DNA of 64,000 nt from Phlegmacium glaucopus (Eukaryota; Basidiomycota; Agaricomycetes; Agaricales; Cortinariaceae). Below the pieces are notes generated by a model. The model made no database searches and was not told the DNA's origin. It worked only from the letters and a program-made list of their open reading frames with translations. Shown in pieces: positions 40,674 to 54,617 of this stretch (within the stretch, counting starts at the first letter, position 1; each line of letters begins with the position of its first letter). Both the position numbers and the translations under genes were made by a program. The DNA lies in assembly GCA_015039465.1 (NCBI GenBank), contig MU130572.1, positions 62,001 to 126,000 on the forward strand, given 5' to 3'.

Positions 40674-42215
40674 GATGTCTATGCAGACCATGATTTCAGA
40701 AACTTCTCTATCACACAGAGAGAGGGATACTTTACTTGATTTGATAAAACGGTCGAGTTCTTTGTTAAAGTTGTTGGTTCGGATTGAATCTGCAATCATA
40801 TGGGAAGTGAAAGCAGTGAGGATCGTAGCCGTCTACGTTGAAAAGTCACTGAATAACTCACAGTGTAGAATTCAATGTGGGATGAGGAAAAAGGTCGATA
40901 TCAGTGGTCTTTTATATGGTTTTCTGGTGCAACCACCTGAAGACAAATGAAGGTATGAATCTGCGTTCTTCCTCTTGGTGTCGCACCATGACATAATTTA
41001 TCAGTAGCCCCAGATATTTGTCACCACAAGGCCTTCAATATGAATTAAAGGAATCCAATGATCTAAACCAAAGGAAGTTTTCTAACCCGAAAGACCAGCG
41101 AATAGCCTCGAAATATAGAAGCCTGGACAGATAGGTCGCCGGATGCCCTACACTGCCTAGTCGCCTTGCATCTGCCTCGTTTATTCAGAAAGGCAAAAAA
41201 AAAAATTGAAAATTGAAAGTGTCCATTGGCGGGATAGACTCAGCTCGAGATCGAGGTCTTGGCCAGATGCTGTGTGATAAGATGGATATCTTCTTGCTCG
41301 GAGATCCAGACGTGCCAGTGAAACTAGTTTTCCAGGTGACAAACATCGTTTGAATCGAACCCAAGTAAAACCATGGAGCCAAGAATTTAAAATGAAATAA
41401 ATGATGGACTGGGAATGCGCATGCCAGCCAACTGCGCATGCGACGTGCACAGACCACAATTCAATTGAATTTGCTGGCTCCACTAATTCAAATAATAAGG
41501 CTTCCTCCGTTTAGCAGTGGAGCCTACGAAGAATAAATATAAGTCCGGAGTACTAGTGTTAGTATAGTAGGTACAAATTCAAGTTTGGCGCACCACGCTT
41601 TGAAACGTCGCGACGGCCAACTGAAGTTTGCAGTCTTTAGCATCACTAAACCGTTAAGGGGGTGACGGCACCGGATCTTGAGTAGACTCGACCCACTCGC
41701 ACACTGAGGCATACTTATACGGACTACTATGGGCGTTACTCTAGTCCATAATCTCATAACAAGCCATAACAGGGCAGTGCCAGGCGTTACGATTCACGAA
41801 CAGGCTTTTTAAAAATAAGATAGGAAAGGACAAGGTGGCCAAGGCAGACCTCGCTAAGGCGGAGGATATGTACCAATCCAAATGGTTAGTTGATTTCAAT
41901 CATGGGTGACGGTGAAATTTAGTGTGTTTTTACGTCTTTTTGAAAGCCGTGCAGGAATCTAAACGACGTTGGTCGTTTATTTAAATAATTGCCTCTGCCG
42001 TAAATCATTATCAAGGACGTTCATCTAGAGTCATTGTTTCAACACTTCTCAAAGGCGCACTGTAAAGTAGTACTTGAACACAATTCACTAGAATAGGATA
42101 GTATGCCATTCACAATTAAAAGACCCTAGACAAAATAAATATCACAGACGACGAACGTAGTAAAAACGCAAGGCCGAGCCTCTTCACTTAATTTTATTTC
42201 CATCGCACAACCCTC
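40674..42215. other. gene-poor region, no gene seen
   Basis: 1.5 kb with only short frames without motifs, including overlapping ones at 41181-41483 that I treat as chance. The first 250 bp probably contain the promoter of the small secreted peptide. Confidence 0.45.
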
Positions 42216-42786
42216 TTAGATCAGTCCTGCCCATTTCCCAATGCCACCTCCAATGGCACAAGCTAGTGTTCCAGCAGCACTCCAGCCGACCCATCCCCAA
42301 GGTTCCGCCCAAAATGCTGGCTTTAAGCAAACAGCTTCGATATTGCGTCCCTCTGGGTCCGTAACGAAAGCACCGTAGTACATCGAACAGTACTCCTTTC
42401 GAACCCCTGGAGGACCGTTACATTTTCCACCGGCAGCACTTCACACCATAGGATGTTAATTCCCAAATGTGAAGAATTAAAGAGCAGAAGGCATACATGG
42501 CTGCTTCGTAAAACTCCCTCACTTGAGCCCTGTTTGAAGCTGAAAATGCAATGTGCAAGGGGCCCGAAGGCGCAGGTTTCTCACTACTTGCTTTATCTAC
42601 TTCAGTGGTAACGTCCGGGTCGACGAGCCAGAAATCGGGTGCGTAAAATTTTGCACCTAGACCGAGGACCTTGCCCTCATGGAACGACATTATGATTTTG
42701 TACCCAAGCGGTTTGAGAGCGGCGAGGTAGAAATCCCGCGTCTTCGAGAAGTCGGCGGCTCTGAAACTTATATGGTGAATAGGCAT
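42216..42786 (-). CDS. VOC superfamily (glyoxalase/bleomycin-resistance-like) protein
   Basis: Two exons. The first reads MPIHHISFRAADFSKTRDFY, LAALKPLGYKI and GPLHIAFSASNRAQVREFY, the beta-alpha-beta-beta-beta module of VOC proteins. A short intron near 42435-42495 leads to AAGGKCNGPPGVRKEYC and YYGAFVTDPEGRNIEAVC, the second module. The His in IHHISF and the Glu in RNIEAV lie where VOC enzymes usually bind a metal ion. An unusual Gly/Ala-rich tail of about 30 residues (WVGWSAAGTLACAIGGGIGK) follows and could be a membrane-anchoring helix. Substrate is unknown. It shares a 141-bp divergent promoter region with the next gene. Confidence 0.85.
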
Positions 42787-42927
42787 AGCTTCACAGTATC
42801 AATGATAAGTCGTTTAGAACGACGTAGTTGCGTTGGCCTCATATATATTGGTTTCAGTTCATTTGGTAAGGCGCGTCAGAGTGTCTGAATCAGATCGACC
42901 TTGTTACGTAAGGGTGTATCCATTGAA

Positions 42928-43430
42928 ATGAACAGTACCAACACAGCGCCCACATCCGCTACCCAAGCTAAAGAATGTCTCTACACCCAGCTAGCAGGTA
43001 GTCTGGGGAGGATGTCAAGAGCTATAAGTCAAACAGCAGATCTGTGCGAACAACTTCAAGTTGATCTACATGCGATGAGAGTTCTTGCTGGATTAGATGC
43101 GGCGAAGTGAGTGCAGTCAATCCATGCATTTACATATAGTCTTTCTTTCCTGCGTGTTTTCCTTTCATCTTCTTCTGACGCGGTCTTGATTTCTTCAAAG
43201 GTTCATGACAGTTGCTACTCTACTGACTCCCGGCCAGGAAGATGGGGAAGGTGAAATATCATCCGATAGAGATCAAGGAACTGGGGAAGGGAAGCGGAGC
43301 ACCACTAAAACCCAGAATACTACTCAAGAAGACTCAGACACAAAGGGGAAGAAATCACGCAAGTTCAAAAGTATTGCGCTTGTACTACCTCGCCCATTGA
43401 CATTACTTTATTCTCTTCACAGGTTTTTAG
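42928..43430 (+). CDS. Putative DASH/DAM1 complex subunit Hsk3-like protein
   Basis: Exon 1 (42928-43106) reads MNSTNTAPTSATQAKECLYT, then QLAGSLGRMSRAISQTADLC and LHAMRVLAGLDAA. Exon 2 from 43201 continues KFMTVATLLTPG and an acidic/basic tail. A small helical protein with an ending of LGxxxAxxFM type resembles Hsk3, a subunit of the kinetochore microtubule-coupling DASH ring. A likely second intron (about 43371-43422) would end the protein at KFKSF with TAG at 43428-43430; without splicing the frame runs to 43513. The helical core is the only evidence, so the assignment is tentative. Confidence 0.5.
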
Positions 43431-43909
43431 TTTTCAGTCATGAACATTTGACAACTCGGAATGATCGTGTATGCTGTAAGCATGAGTGCCCTCTCTACGC
43501 GTACTTTTATTGATAAATACCTCTTTGCACGAAGGGTGCCTAGCCGGTGAAGCACCGCACTCATGTTGATCCGACGACCCTACCGAAGCAGAGCATCATC
43601 ACATCTTCTACGATTCAACATTTTATGGTTGATGCATGACTTTGCAACGCGCTCGAGGCCAACAAAAGGAGCGACGGTCCGCTGTGTTTTCATTTGTCTG
43701 GAGGTATTCCCGCACACAGACATCTTAGCAATATTGCAGTCCACGAAAATTCCTCCAAAATGAAACCATAATGTTGCAAATCTCGACTCGAGATTCAAGA
43801 AATATAATACATAATGTGTATGCAAGTAATCTATAGATATATCATGATGATGTGTGGTACATAATTTAACAATATAAAACATCCAAGAAATGTTCCGCTC
43901 GATCCATGG
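43431..43909. other. convergent 3' intergenic region
   Basis: About 480 bp between two convergent genes; short frames only. Confidence 0.5.
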
Positions 43910-46900
43910 TTAGTTGTTGACGCGTCCCAAGTCGACCCAAAAAGCCATATTTTCTGCCATACGAAGTGTGGGGTATTCTGGCAATGATTGGAAAACTTTG
44001 ATACAGAAGTCGTTGTAATCGGGATATTGCTTTGTGCCTTCAAGGCTCTAGAATACAGGTCACAATGAGTTTTCTCTGAGACAATCGTGTAACTCACAGT
44101 ACGGGTGCTACGCATAACAGAAAAAACCTCACGGCATTTGGCAAGGTATTGATCAATATCAAGGCGTAGCGCCACATCACCTGCCTGTTGCTCACGCAAT
44201 AAACGGTCCAGATTACTAAAAACAACTGAAGAGCGCATCAATGCAAGATTCGATGACATGGCTGGATGATATAAGCACCTCGCAAAAGAGGTAGACGCAG
44301 TTCCGGAAATTGTTCGGCCGTAAATTCATAATCTCCAGATTCTTGATTCCGTTCCGGAAGACATTGGGCGTTACATAGTAGGGGATGTTGAAGATTATCA
44401 ATGGAGAGCAAAAAAGGGACATAGTCCTTTTCGGGGGTGTTGGAATCTGACCCTAGGGCGTGGAGGAAGGCATCAATGAAACGATCCATATATGTCTGGT
44501 GCCCAAAATCAGTGCAATCCAATAATACAAGGTAGTGTCGCTCACCAGGTATGCCATCGGGTCAGCTCTTAATATTTTCAACATGAGGCTCAGCTTTACT
44601 CTTCGGACCCATCGGTCGTCGACTTGAGTGAGATGAGGGTCAAGGATTTTGAACCAAAAGTCCCACTTATATCGAGGAATATTGAGCAGTTATTGGAATA
44701 GTGTGTTGAAGCTGAAATTACCTTGTGGTCTCCAGCCTCCATACAAGTGCACCCAACCGCACATCGTAACCACATATCACACGGTTTTGCATAGTCTTGA
44801 AACGAAACCGATGGAGGTGGTCGTACAAGGTATGGTTTGAGGAAACGGTACATGACCCATCTGAAGCCCAGACTCGCAAGAATCTGCGATGCCAAATTAT
44901 TCGTTACGAAGTTGTTCAAATATAAGAGATACCGCTTACTGATACCAGTGCCTTGTCATGAGAGACATTGCTTGATGGACAGGACTTTTCTTCATTGTTA
45001 ACGGCAAGAACTTCAGGGATGTCCACAGATGACCAATTAATCTCAATATCCATGACGCCATAATCTTGACTTTCTTCGCCGTTAGCTTCGTCAACAACAA
45101 CCCTTGCAAGAGCGCGTACGGGACGGCTCGGAGGTGCCATGGCGGCAGACCTCGCAGAAAAAAAACTGTCCGCGAGAAGACCAAGTTCCCCTTGAGCTTT
45201 AGAATCTTCTTTGTTGAATAAGGAATGCATGATGGGCTTCAGACTCACTACATTAATGATTAGCATGTGAGGCTAATACAGTGAAATGGCTGCGAAGACT
45301 TACAAAGCAAGGAGGGGTCGGGATACCGGCCAAGACCAATATAAGCTGTCAAGATATGACGAACTGCACCGAGGAGTACACAGCTTAGCAAGATGAGACG
45401 ATCTCTCTGCAGACTGTTCGCCTTATTTGACCCGTCAGCAGTAACTTTGAGGCTTATTTCTTTGAGCTCTACAGACAGGACTTGCGCCATTTCTCCAATC
45501 CAGGTCGTAATGGCATCCAATTTAATCTCGCGATTTACCATCATAATCGCCCAGTTCATCATCCCACCAATCACTGCAGAGCGTGTTGTATCGTCTGCAT
45601 CGGCGAACTTGATATATTCACGAGCCTGACGGGTGCGGAAATCGTATTCATCAAGTTCCAGATAAACTGCAATAGCAACAGCACTCAATCGATTGTAGAA
45701 CATGGTTAATCCGTGAAGGGTTGGAGGATTGGTTTTGGAGAAAGGAAGAGATGCCACAGGTACAGCTAAAGAAAGCAATTTCTTCACTTTTAATGACAAC
45801 TTTCCTTCTACACTACCTTGGTCGTCTTTTGCAGCTTGGACGATCAGCTTGACGAAGACGACGAAGGCGGTGTCTTTGGGATCATAAGATGTGAGGAGAT
45901 CCCAATTCCTGTCCTTGAAAAACTTGGGGTACCCAGTTCCTTCATGTCGGAGATTTACGAATTTCCGACTCCTAAAGATAACGGCTAGCTGATTGAAGAG
46001 AATTGAGGCGTCGTCGAGTTTCCAACGCCAACGTTCTCGCAAATGGAAGCAGCGGGTCATAACTAATCCAATGTATTTATCTCGTTGGAGGAGCATGGCA
46101 GAAGGCATTCCAAAGTCCATCTTCGGATCCTCGTTCAATCGAATTTTCTTCAACGCATATACGACAAGATCCCAACAAGCAGGAAGGCGCGGCAGTCCAG
46201 TCGTCATACCATGGACAGAGTACTGCGAGAGAGCACAGACACTAAATATTGTATACCAGATCGTTTCGCTTGCCTCCAAATTAGTTCGCGGCTTTTGATC
46301 CTCAGGTTGGGATTGGATCGCCGTCATCAATAGCGACCAAAATGGATGAATACGTCTGTTTGACTTTTCTAGTGAGTCACACTCGTCCAGCAGATGAATA
46401 AGAGACACCCAAAGTTCAGCCGCGAAGTGAGGGACAGATGGTTCCATCAGGTCTGTATCCCTCTTGACTATTGTGAGGGGTTTCTCGAGCCCGACTTGAA
46501 GGAGGAGATGTATCAATGTCATCACCGATTCTCTAAGAATTCCAGTTGGGGGTTGGCCTTCCAAGCGACATCCGAGTCGAGCACACATTTCAACTGCGAA
46601 CCAACAAGTTGCCAAGAGCGACATATCGACAAAAGGTAATGCAAGCTTTTGGATCCTTCCAACCAACCCCGCAACCTCTCTTTCTCCAACTTCCTGTAAA
46701 GAAGCAAAAACGCGTTTGTCTTCCGTCTTGCGAAACCATGATATAAGCAGGGGAACAATTCGCATGATGACCGCTCCTTTGATTGTAGTCTCAGACTCCG
46801 CGTCTGGAAGGTCGGTAACGAATCCCAACAAAGTACTACAGATATCTTGCAGGACGGAAACAAGTTTGTCTACGCCCATCATGGGTCCGAGCTCGAATCC

Positions 46901-49590
46901 GCATGAATTAATCGAAGGGGGAAAAACAGGTTCCTGAGCAGACGTGATCAAGCCCAAAAGTTCATGTAGCCATCCTTTTCTGATGGATGTGGAAAACCCG
47001 AAACCCTTTCCTGAGTGCAGAAGAGTTATGCCGAGATCGCCTGGAATAATGCGCTCTTGCCTTTTTTTGGGTTTGACCCGAGGTACCGTCGACTCCTGTT
47101 GATCTCCGTCTTCATTGCTAATTTTATCCCTCGACTGAGCTAGTGGAGGATCGGATATTGGCTTGAAAATCGTCGCCCAATTCTGCGTTTGCTGCACCCG
47201 GTCATGCTGTGGCGCCAATGCATGATGAAATCCTTCATCTTGTAAATCAACAGTAATGAAAGCCGTTTGTCTACGACCTCTCTCGATATGCGTTCGATCT
47301 TTGGATGCAAATGTATATAGCCCTTGCTTTGTCACTCGAGCTTTGCGGGCCTTTTCTCTCTCTTTCCAAGACATTTTATGATGGTCCTCTAGAACGTGGT
47401 CAACTTGGTTATCCATTGCCTCAGATATTCGGTCAGACGCTCTAGAGGGCCTGGAATGCGACGTTGCTCCAAGTGGCACCAAAGTATCCTTGGGACGATA
47501 TCCGCCTTTTTTTGACTTCTCATGACCGTCAAATGATAGCAATGTTTGGCGTTCATGGCCATACTTTAGGCCTCTTTGTGTCACAATATCGTATCCCGAC
47601 GATCTATCCCTGGCCCGTTTCCGCCCAGTAATTTCTTTGCGTTCCCTTCGCTTACCGCCGATCGTACGTGTCCTGGTAAGCATCCAATCAATCAAGCTCC
47701 CTTCCCGCAGGGGTCCAGAACCTGACTCGTTTGCGGAGTGCCCAGAAAAGGGTGTATGACAATCAGCAATGTGGGCTTGAATAGTACGATCATTTATCTC
47801 ATCCTGCGAGCTGGTGCCGCTGTCGGAAACAAGATCGATAATTTGAGGAGCTCTGCGTCGTTGTCGAATCGAATCGACAAATTCCACTTCGTCGGATACC
47901 GAACTGCGGTCACTTATAGAACCGCGCCGCGACCCCCATCCAGAAGCCAAACTTGTATCCAAATTATCCCCAATTTCTTGCTCGCTCTCTGAATCTCCTT
48001 TGATATCTCTGAGATCCTTGAGTTTGGCCGCTTTGCGTATACGGGTGTGACCGGGAAGCAGTGGACCTTCATCATCGTCACTATCACTGGCTAGGGGCGT
48101 AGATGATTTTCTATGTTTCTTTGTTGTCGTAGATGTGGCAGCCTGCTTGACGAGAGCAAGTGCCATGGATTTTGGAAACATTCGAGCCAAGGCGAGTTTT
48201 TTTGATCGGGGTAGTTGGATCTCTATATCAGAAAACTCCGGTTGTTTTGATTGGGAATGAGACAAGGTGTCGGCCTCCTCCTCGTACGTGCTCGACAATT
48301 CTTGCGGAATTTCAGGGTACCAAATCTGTTGTGGCTCAGACAATGCACGGCCAGCTGCTGAACTCTGCTTGGCATTGGTCTCCTTCCTACGAGTTTCCTC
48401 GCGTCTCTGATGCCGTCCCCTCTCCCTCTCCTCCCAATCAGTATCTTCGATATATGCATCCTTTTGTGTCTCTCCATCCTCTTCGTAACGATCTTCTGGG
48501 TGGTGATGATGGCTACGTAGAGCCAAATTTTTGAATTTGACAATAGCTTCAGGATTGTCTCTGAGCGCTTGTTTATATTTCAACTGCTCAACAGTAAAAG
48601 GCTTTATCTGAGCAGCCTTCCGATGACGTAACCGGTAGCGAGGCCCATCCAGCAGCTGTTCCTGTTCCTGTACCTCTTCAGGCAATACAGAAACCTCTTC
48701 AGGAGGTAGTGGGGCTTGCGATGGAGACCCTGGGGAAACGGATAAAATTCGTTCGAAGGGCGATTGAGATAAATCACGAACGTCATGATCAACGGTGTCG
48801 GAAGAAAGCAAGGGATAATGGGGAGACTTTGGGGTTAACGGGGTTAATGGGGATGATGGTCGATCCACGGACAAAGACTTGACGGGAGTGAAAAGTAGCA
48901 ATTCATCGTCGCCGTCATCATCATCATCCTTATCGTCGAAAGGTCCCGTAGATAATCTATCTAATGGATCAGATGATGAGATAGGTGACATGGGCGGCGA
49001 GACTCTAAGCAGTGAAAGAAGCTCAGGTGACGATAAACGACACCGAGGTCTGGGTGGGGAATTGGTAGGGGTAGTCGATGGGTTGAAAGTGACGGCCATT
49101 TCATCCCGCTCGCTGGAGCTCGAAAATGACGTTCTCTTAGTAGAGGTAAGAAGCGATGTAGGGACAATGGCTGGTGTGCGAGGTCTGGATGAACTTCTAA
49201 AGTGTTTGGTTGGACTAGGGCTCTGGGAATTTGCATTGGAGGCTTGCGACGTCGAACAGGAGAGAAGCTGAGCGGGGGATGTAGGTTTTAGTAGAGTTGA
49301 GGATGACTGCGATGTCGAATGCATCTGATCATAGTTGGACACAGAACTCGCAAAACATGGCCGTGTTGTTTCATCGTCATCAAGAGCTTCATGATAGAGC
49401 TTGGAAGAAACGTGTAGGTTGGCGATGAAAAGACACATATGACTAGACATACCTTGATGCGTTTCCTTGGTGAGTATGAGGTGAAAGAACCATCTATCTG
49501 GCGCAGGTTTGACGGCGCTCTCTTGGCTTCGTCCTCAAGTTCCTGGAGCTCTTCGACATCTGAAGTCTCAACAAAATCGTCAATATCCAT
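43910..49590 (-). CDS. MMS22: Mus7/MMS22 family DNA repair protein
   Basis: Family members act with Rtt107 and a Rtt101-type cullin ligase at stalled or broken replication forks. Exon 1 encodes MDIDDFVETSDVEELQELED and splices to LYHEALDDDE. The N-terminal 500 residues are Ser/acidic-rich. The family hallmark lies near RYRLRHRKAAQIKPFTVEQL followed by KYKQALRDNPEAIVKF, and a second conserved block reads GGYRPKDTLVPLG. The remainder is a long helical region continuing over several 3' exons (SLKPIMHSLFNKED; LASLGFRWVMYRFLKPYL; DRFIDAFLHALGSDSN) and ending VDLGRVNN with TAA at 43910-43912. One exon alone is about 1,390 codons. Total length is roughly 1,750 residues, similar to other family members. 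Confidence 0.85.
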
Positions 49591-49898
49591 GGTCTGTTCT
49601 CAAAGCCTCGAGGTCGATGTGATAGAAAACATGCAGACGATAACGAGGAGCTGGGCTTCGCGGTCGACAATATCGGTCGACGGTCACAGACGCGTCAGTC
49701 ACAACGTACACGTGACACATAATCACAGGCCGAGGTAACGCTTTTAACATACTGTCCATCGCTGAATCCCCTTTGTGCATGCTACATGGAACAAACGCCT
49801 GTGGCTCAGTTTGAATGCCTATAAGTATAATTGATTCCTTATTTATTTTTACCGATAGATATCTAGATAGATAGCCCTACTAAGACTAGCATTTTTCT
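49591..49898. other. short intergenic region
   Basis: 308 bp between two minus-strand genes; it should hold the MMS22 promoter and the sulfite reductase 3' UTR. Nothing else was seen. Confidence 0.5.
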
Positions 49899-52800
49899 TC
49901 AGGTAGCAATAACATCACTCGTCGCTGCTTCCCTGTTTTCGCCTTCACCCCCAGAACGATCATACCACAGCCTCCCTTCAGTCGTGGATGCGATATATCC
50001 AGCACGGATAGTAAAATCGCCAAACCGTTCACCCCCAAGTCGTTCCAAAGCATAACGCTTGATCATAGGCCGTAGAATGGCGAGGATTTCAAGTTCTGTG
50101 ACAGATTCTGCAAGTGGGAAAAGGGGATGAATAAGTATGGTTTCGAACTACGAGGAATAAAATACCAACCGCGGTAGATCTTGTTCAAGCGTTGACCGTG
50201 ATAACCTCCACCAAGGAGCATGGAATAGTTTCCAGGAGCCTTGCCTACAAAGGCAATTTCTATAAACAAAAAAAAATAAGCGACGGCAAGAGGTGGAAGA
50301 AAACGGTCACATACCAGCAATATAAGGCCGCGCACATCCATTGGGACATCCCGTCATCCTCATCACGATAGAGTCATTCCGTAAACCATTCTCTTCGCAT
50401 ATCTTTTCAACCTTGTCAATCAGTAGTGGTAAGTACTACCGTTATCATCCACATCAGTCACAAAAGATGTCACAAGTAGGTATTATGAATGAACTCACCC
50501 TCTCTGACTCTGCCATGGCCAGCCCACACGTTGGGAACGCAACGCAAGCCGATGATGACAATCTCAACCCTGAGAACTCAAGATTATTCAACTTATATCG
50601 AGCAAGCAACCCCTTGATCAGTGGCAGATCCTCGGCCGCGACCTCAGAAACCAGCAGGTGCTGGTTGGCCGTCAGTCTGAAGGTGCCTTTGTGGATCTTG
50701 GCGATCTCTCGAAGACCTGTCTTGAAATCACGCCCAGGTTCGTCTTGCACCCGTCCATTCTCGATGAAGAGAGTAAAGTGATGCTTTCCATCTTCGCCAG
50801 TGTGCCACCCAAAGTCGTCAACGTTGCGATCAAAGGCAAAGGGTCGACTTGGACCAAGAGGATATCCAAGAAGTTTCTCGACTTCAGCTTTGTAGATATC
50901 GAGACCCATACTATCTACAGTATACTTGAGACGAGCATTCTATTCAGACATGTTAGTCGCCTTTGAGGAAGAATAAACATGCACATAATTCACCTTACGG
51001 CTACGGACGAGAAACGTTAATATAATGATTTGTTAATTGAGGAAAAGGAATACCCACTCAGCACGGTTACCGTGGTCTCGTTGGACAAGCATCACCTTCT
51101 CGGCCACATACTTTCCTTGCTCTGGAGTACAGAAACCAATGAGACTACCAATACGAGGATACGTCTTCTTGTTTCCATGAGTAACACCCATTCCGCCCCC
51201 GATGGTCACATTGAAGCCTTGTAATTCCCCATCGTCACCAACGATGGCAATGAAGCCAAGATCATTCGCAAAGACGTCCACGTCGTTAGTAGGCGGAACA
51301 GCGATGGCAACTTTGAACTACAACCATCAGTCAATGACCCTCGCTATGTCTCCGCTCAATTGCTTGCTGCGTACCTTCCTAGGCAGATAAAACTCTCCGT
51401 AGAGAGGCTCAAAATCCTTCAACGCTTCACCTGCCACGAGTTTCTTGTCCAGCCAAATCTCGTGGTAAGCTGTTGTTCGAGGGATGAGATGGCTGCTAAC
51501 TTCTTTTGAGAAGTTGAACACTTGCTCGTGCAATTTCGACATCGTCGGTATTGAAGAGCAAATGACATTTCTAACAACAAAAATTTGGTAAGAGAAAGAG
51601 ATAAGTAATAGTAAGAGATCATCTGCTCACCTGTTCACATCACCACAAGCAGCAAGAGTATCAAGAAGCACTCGGTTGATGTCCTGAATGGCAGGTTTCA
51701 AATGACGCTTGATCACCCCATGGAATTGGAATGTCTGCCGCGTAGTGATCTTGAATGTTCCTGATCCATGCTCGTCCGCAATATGATCCATCTGAAGCCA
51801 CTGATGAGGGAGACAGACACCTCCTGGCATGCGAACACGAATCATGAAGCTGTATGCCGGTTCGACACCTTGAACTTCACGTTCTTCACGAATATCACGA
51901 TCATCTTGTTGGTAGATACCATGGAACTTGGTCAACTGCCCATCAGAAGGCGCAAGAGCTCCAGTGCTGAAATCTTCCAGACCCTCAGTAATAGTACCTC
52001 GTAGGTACCCTGAAGCGGCTTTGATGTGCTCATTTGTGATAGGCTCTGGTTCAGCTTCTGTCACTTCGATTGAATCGACACCTAGTGCTTTCCAAACTAA
52101 AGGTTCCCATACTTTGTACCCAGTCTCCGATCCATCTGCACCCTGGTCATCTCCAAGCCCAAGAACAACCATACGCTCTGCTCCAAGTTTCTCGAGACGA
52201 GCATCGAGGTCTTTTCCTGGCTTGTTATAGTAATGAGCATCTTCAGGACGAGGCCAGTAGTGGCTATCTCCCATGCCGAATACAGTGTAATGTAATTTAG
52301 GCAGAAGTTGGTCACCGCGGAGGGAGGCTGCGTTCAGAGACTTGAAAAACGTACGACCATTCTGCGGAGGTTCTCCTTGGCCTGCAGTGGAAGTAACAAA
52401 AGCGACATACTCCTCCTCAGCAAGGGATCCCAAAGTGTACGAGTCAAGAGTTGCGATAGAGACTGAAAGGCCTCTAACTTTCGCCCGGTTCGCCAACCGC
52501 TTCGCCTTTTTCTCAGCAGCACCACCATCTGATGCATACAAGACAAGGAGGGGCGGAGCATCGAGAGAGCTCACAAGGTCGTTATATGACTGTTCTGCCA
52601 TCCTCTTACGTGCTTCTTTGACTGTCTCACCCAAGCTGCCAACAAGGTCAGCTGCCATCTGAGGTGTAGAGCGGACAAGTTGAGATAGATGATTTTGACG
52701 GTCCAGGAATTGCTTGAGATCGTTCTTGACTGCATCAGAATCAAGAGAGAAAGGCTCTTGTCCAGCTTGCTCTTTGCTGGGGTCCCATCGGTACAATGGC

Positions 52801-54617
52801 CAGTACCCAGAGTCAACTGCGAGTTTGGTTTCCTTGAGAATATCAAGCGCAGGGGTATCTTCAGTTTGGTAGGGAAGATAGGCGAGGATCACACTCGGTC
52901 CGTTGAATCGGTCTGCCTCGGCGAGGGCTTGTAGTACTTGACCATAGGAAGAAAAGACGGCTACACTGGCAACAAAAACATCTCCATGGTTCATGGCATA
53001 CAAACCAACGTCATGCTTTCGTCTGTGAGGATCGACAGTGTGACGTGAAGAATAGGGGATCGTGTCGAGAATAAGAATGTTTATGTTGAGGCCCGATGCA
53101 ATGGCGTGATGTAAGCCTGAAGAACCAAGGTCGTAGGACCAAACATCGGAACCGATGATCCATCTTGAAAGTGCAGGAAAATATTCATGAAGGGCCAATA
53201 CGCGGTTCATCGAGGGATGTGTGATAGGCTGAGATACGAGATTCTCTACTATCGCCTTGCCAAGTGATTTACTCTTGACACCGTCGTCCTTGACAAGGAT
53301 CCATTTACTAAGTAGCGAATGAAGCTCGGGATCCAGATCACCGTATTCAAGTAGTTCTTGCACACTACTGATGAGCTCTGCACGGGAATCTAGCTGACCT
53401 CTGACCCGACCCAAGGCAAATTCGGGAGTGGTAACAACCTCACCATGGGATGTCACTAGGTCGGGTGAGTTTGATATTTCCAACCGATCGTGGAAGAGAT
53501 GAGTGAGTATTTTTGTGTAAGCTGCTTCATGCTTTGGAACATATGGCAAGTTGTTGACGGATTCAGAAGTAGGAAGTAAGCCAAGTTGCAAACGAGACGA
53601 GGGAGAAGATGTAGAATATTGGATAAGCTTGATAATATCCGAAGGTTGAACCTCGCTCGAGTCACCAAGGATGCCAGCGTGGACAGTCACCGACTGTCGT
53701 TGTTGAAAAGCGCTTACAATTTCAAGGTATAACGGTGTCCACTTGGAATGCCAATGAAATACTTGCTCCAGGACGATGACGCGAGTAACTGACAAAGGTA
53801 CGATATTAAGAAGACGACGATGGGAGATGGGAGTAGCGAGTGACACAGATACAAAGGAAACCCCGTCGACTTCAGTTTCCAATTGGTCATTCCCAAGAGT
53901 GAAGATGATGGTATGCGGTTCCGATGATCCATGGGAAGTGAATGGAAGCAGTGGACGTCTGATGAGTGCTAAGGTCTCTAAAGCTGCCGTTTCATACGCT
54001 TTGAATAACGTTGTTGGAGCTACGTCGTCGATGGACTTTGTCACTGGATGACCATTAGTATGACCATTGATACCATTCGTGCCTTGGAGTTGTGGTGAGA
54101 GAAGGAAAGGAAGAATCTCATCTTCCGGGATTTCTTCAATTGATTCTGTTGAAGTGGATAGATAAAAGGCATGGACAACTGCTTTCTTCTCTGTTCGTGC
54201 GAGCCTGGCAGCGAGCAAGGCATTGTCGTGGGCTTGTTGGGCTGTCCTTGAAAGAAGGAAGAATGGAACAGCAGACCGTAGGAGCAAAACATCTGAGAGA
54301 TCATCCTGAACTGCGATATGCAATACGATTGGTAATGAAGATATTTCTCCAAGATGCAACACTAGTCGTGTAAGCACTTGGGAATTAGCTGTAGTTGTGA
54401 AGGATGTCAAGGTTCCAGCGTTGCGAAGGATTGTCGAACCAGGATCGGCACCAAAGTGTGATGAGATAACTTTGGGTTTCTGGATTGACGTTTTGGACAA
54501 GGCATGATATGTATCAGTAAAAATGGAAGTGGAGGGTGGTTGAGGATGAAAATCGACGAGAACGTCAGTGGTCAGGTAGACAACCCGAGCTACCTTCGAC
54601 GCTGAGCGCGATCGCAT
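49899..54617 (-). CDS. MET5: Sulfite reductase [NADPH] hemoprotein beta subunit
   Basis: Reduces sulfite to sulfide in sulfur assimilation, together with the Met10-type flavoprotein. Start [20 protein letters not shown]; an upstream in-frame TTG was rejected. The N-terminal half resembles the pyruvate:ferredoxin-oxidoreductase-like region seen in fungal beta subunits. A flavodoxin-like domain follows ([55 protein letters not shown]). The hemoprotein part has [29 protein letters not shown], and the siroheme/4Fe-4S cysteines in two clusters, C-x5-C (CVAFPTC) and C-x3-C (GCPNGC). Ends [10 protein letters not shown]. One exon is about 990 codons and is followed by several shorter ones toward the 3' end. 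Length is about 1,440 residues, as in yeast Ecm17/Met5. Intact. Confidence 0.95.

Noticed and set aside
41181..41757. overlapping minus-strand frames of about 80-100 residues
   Set aside because: Two frames compete over the same bases and none has a motif or signal peptide.
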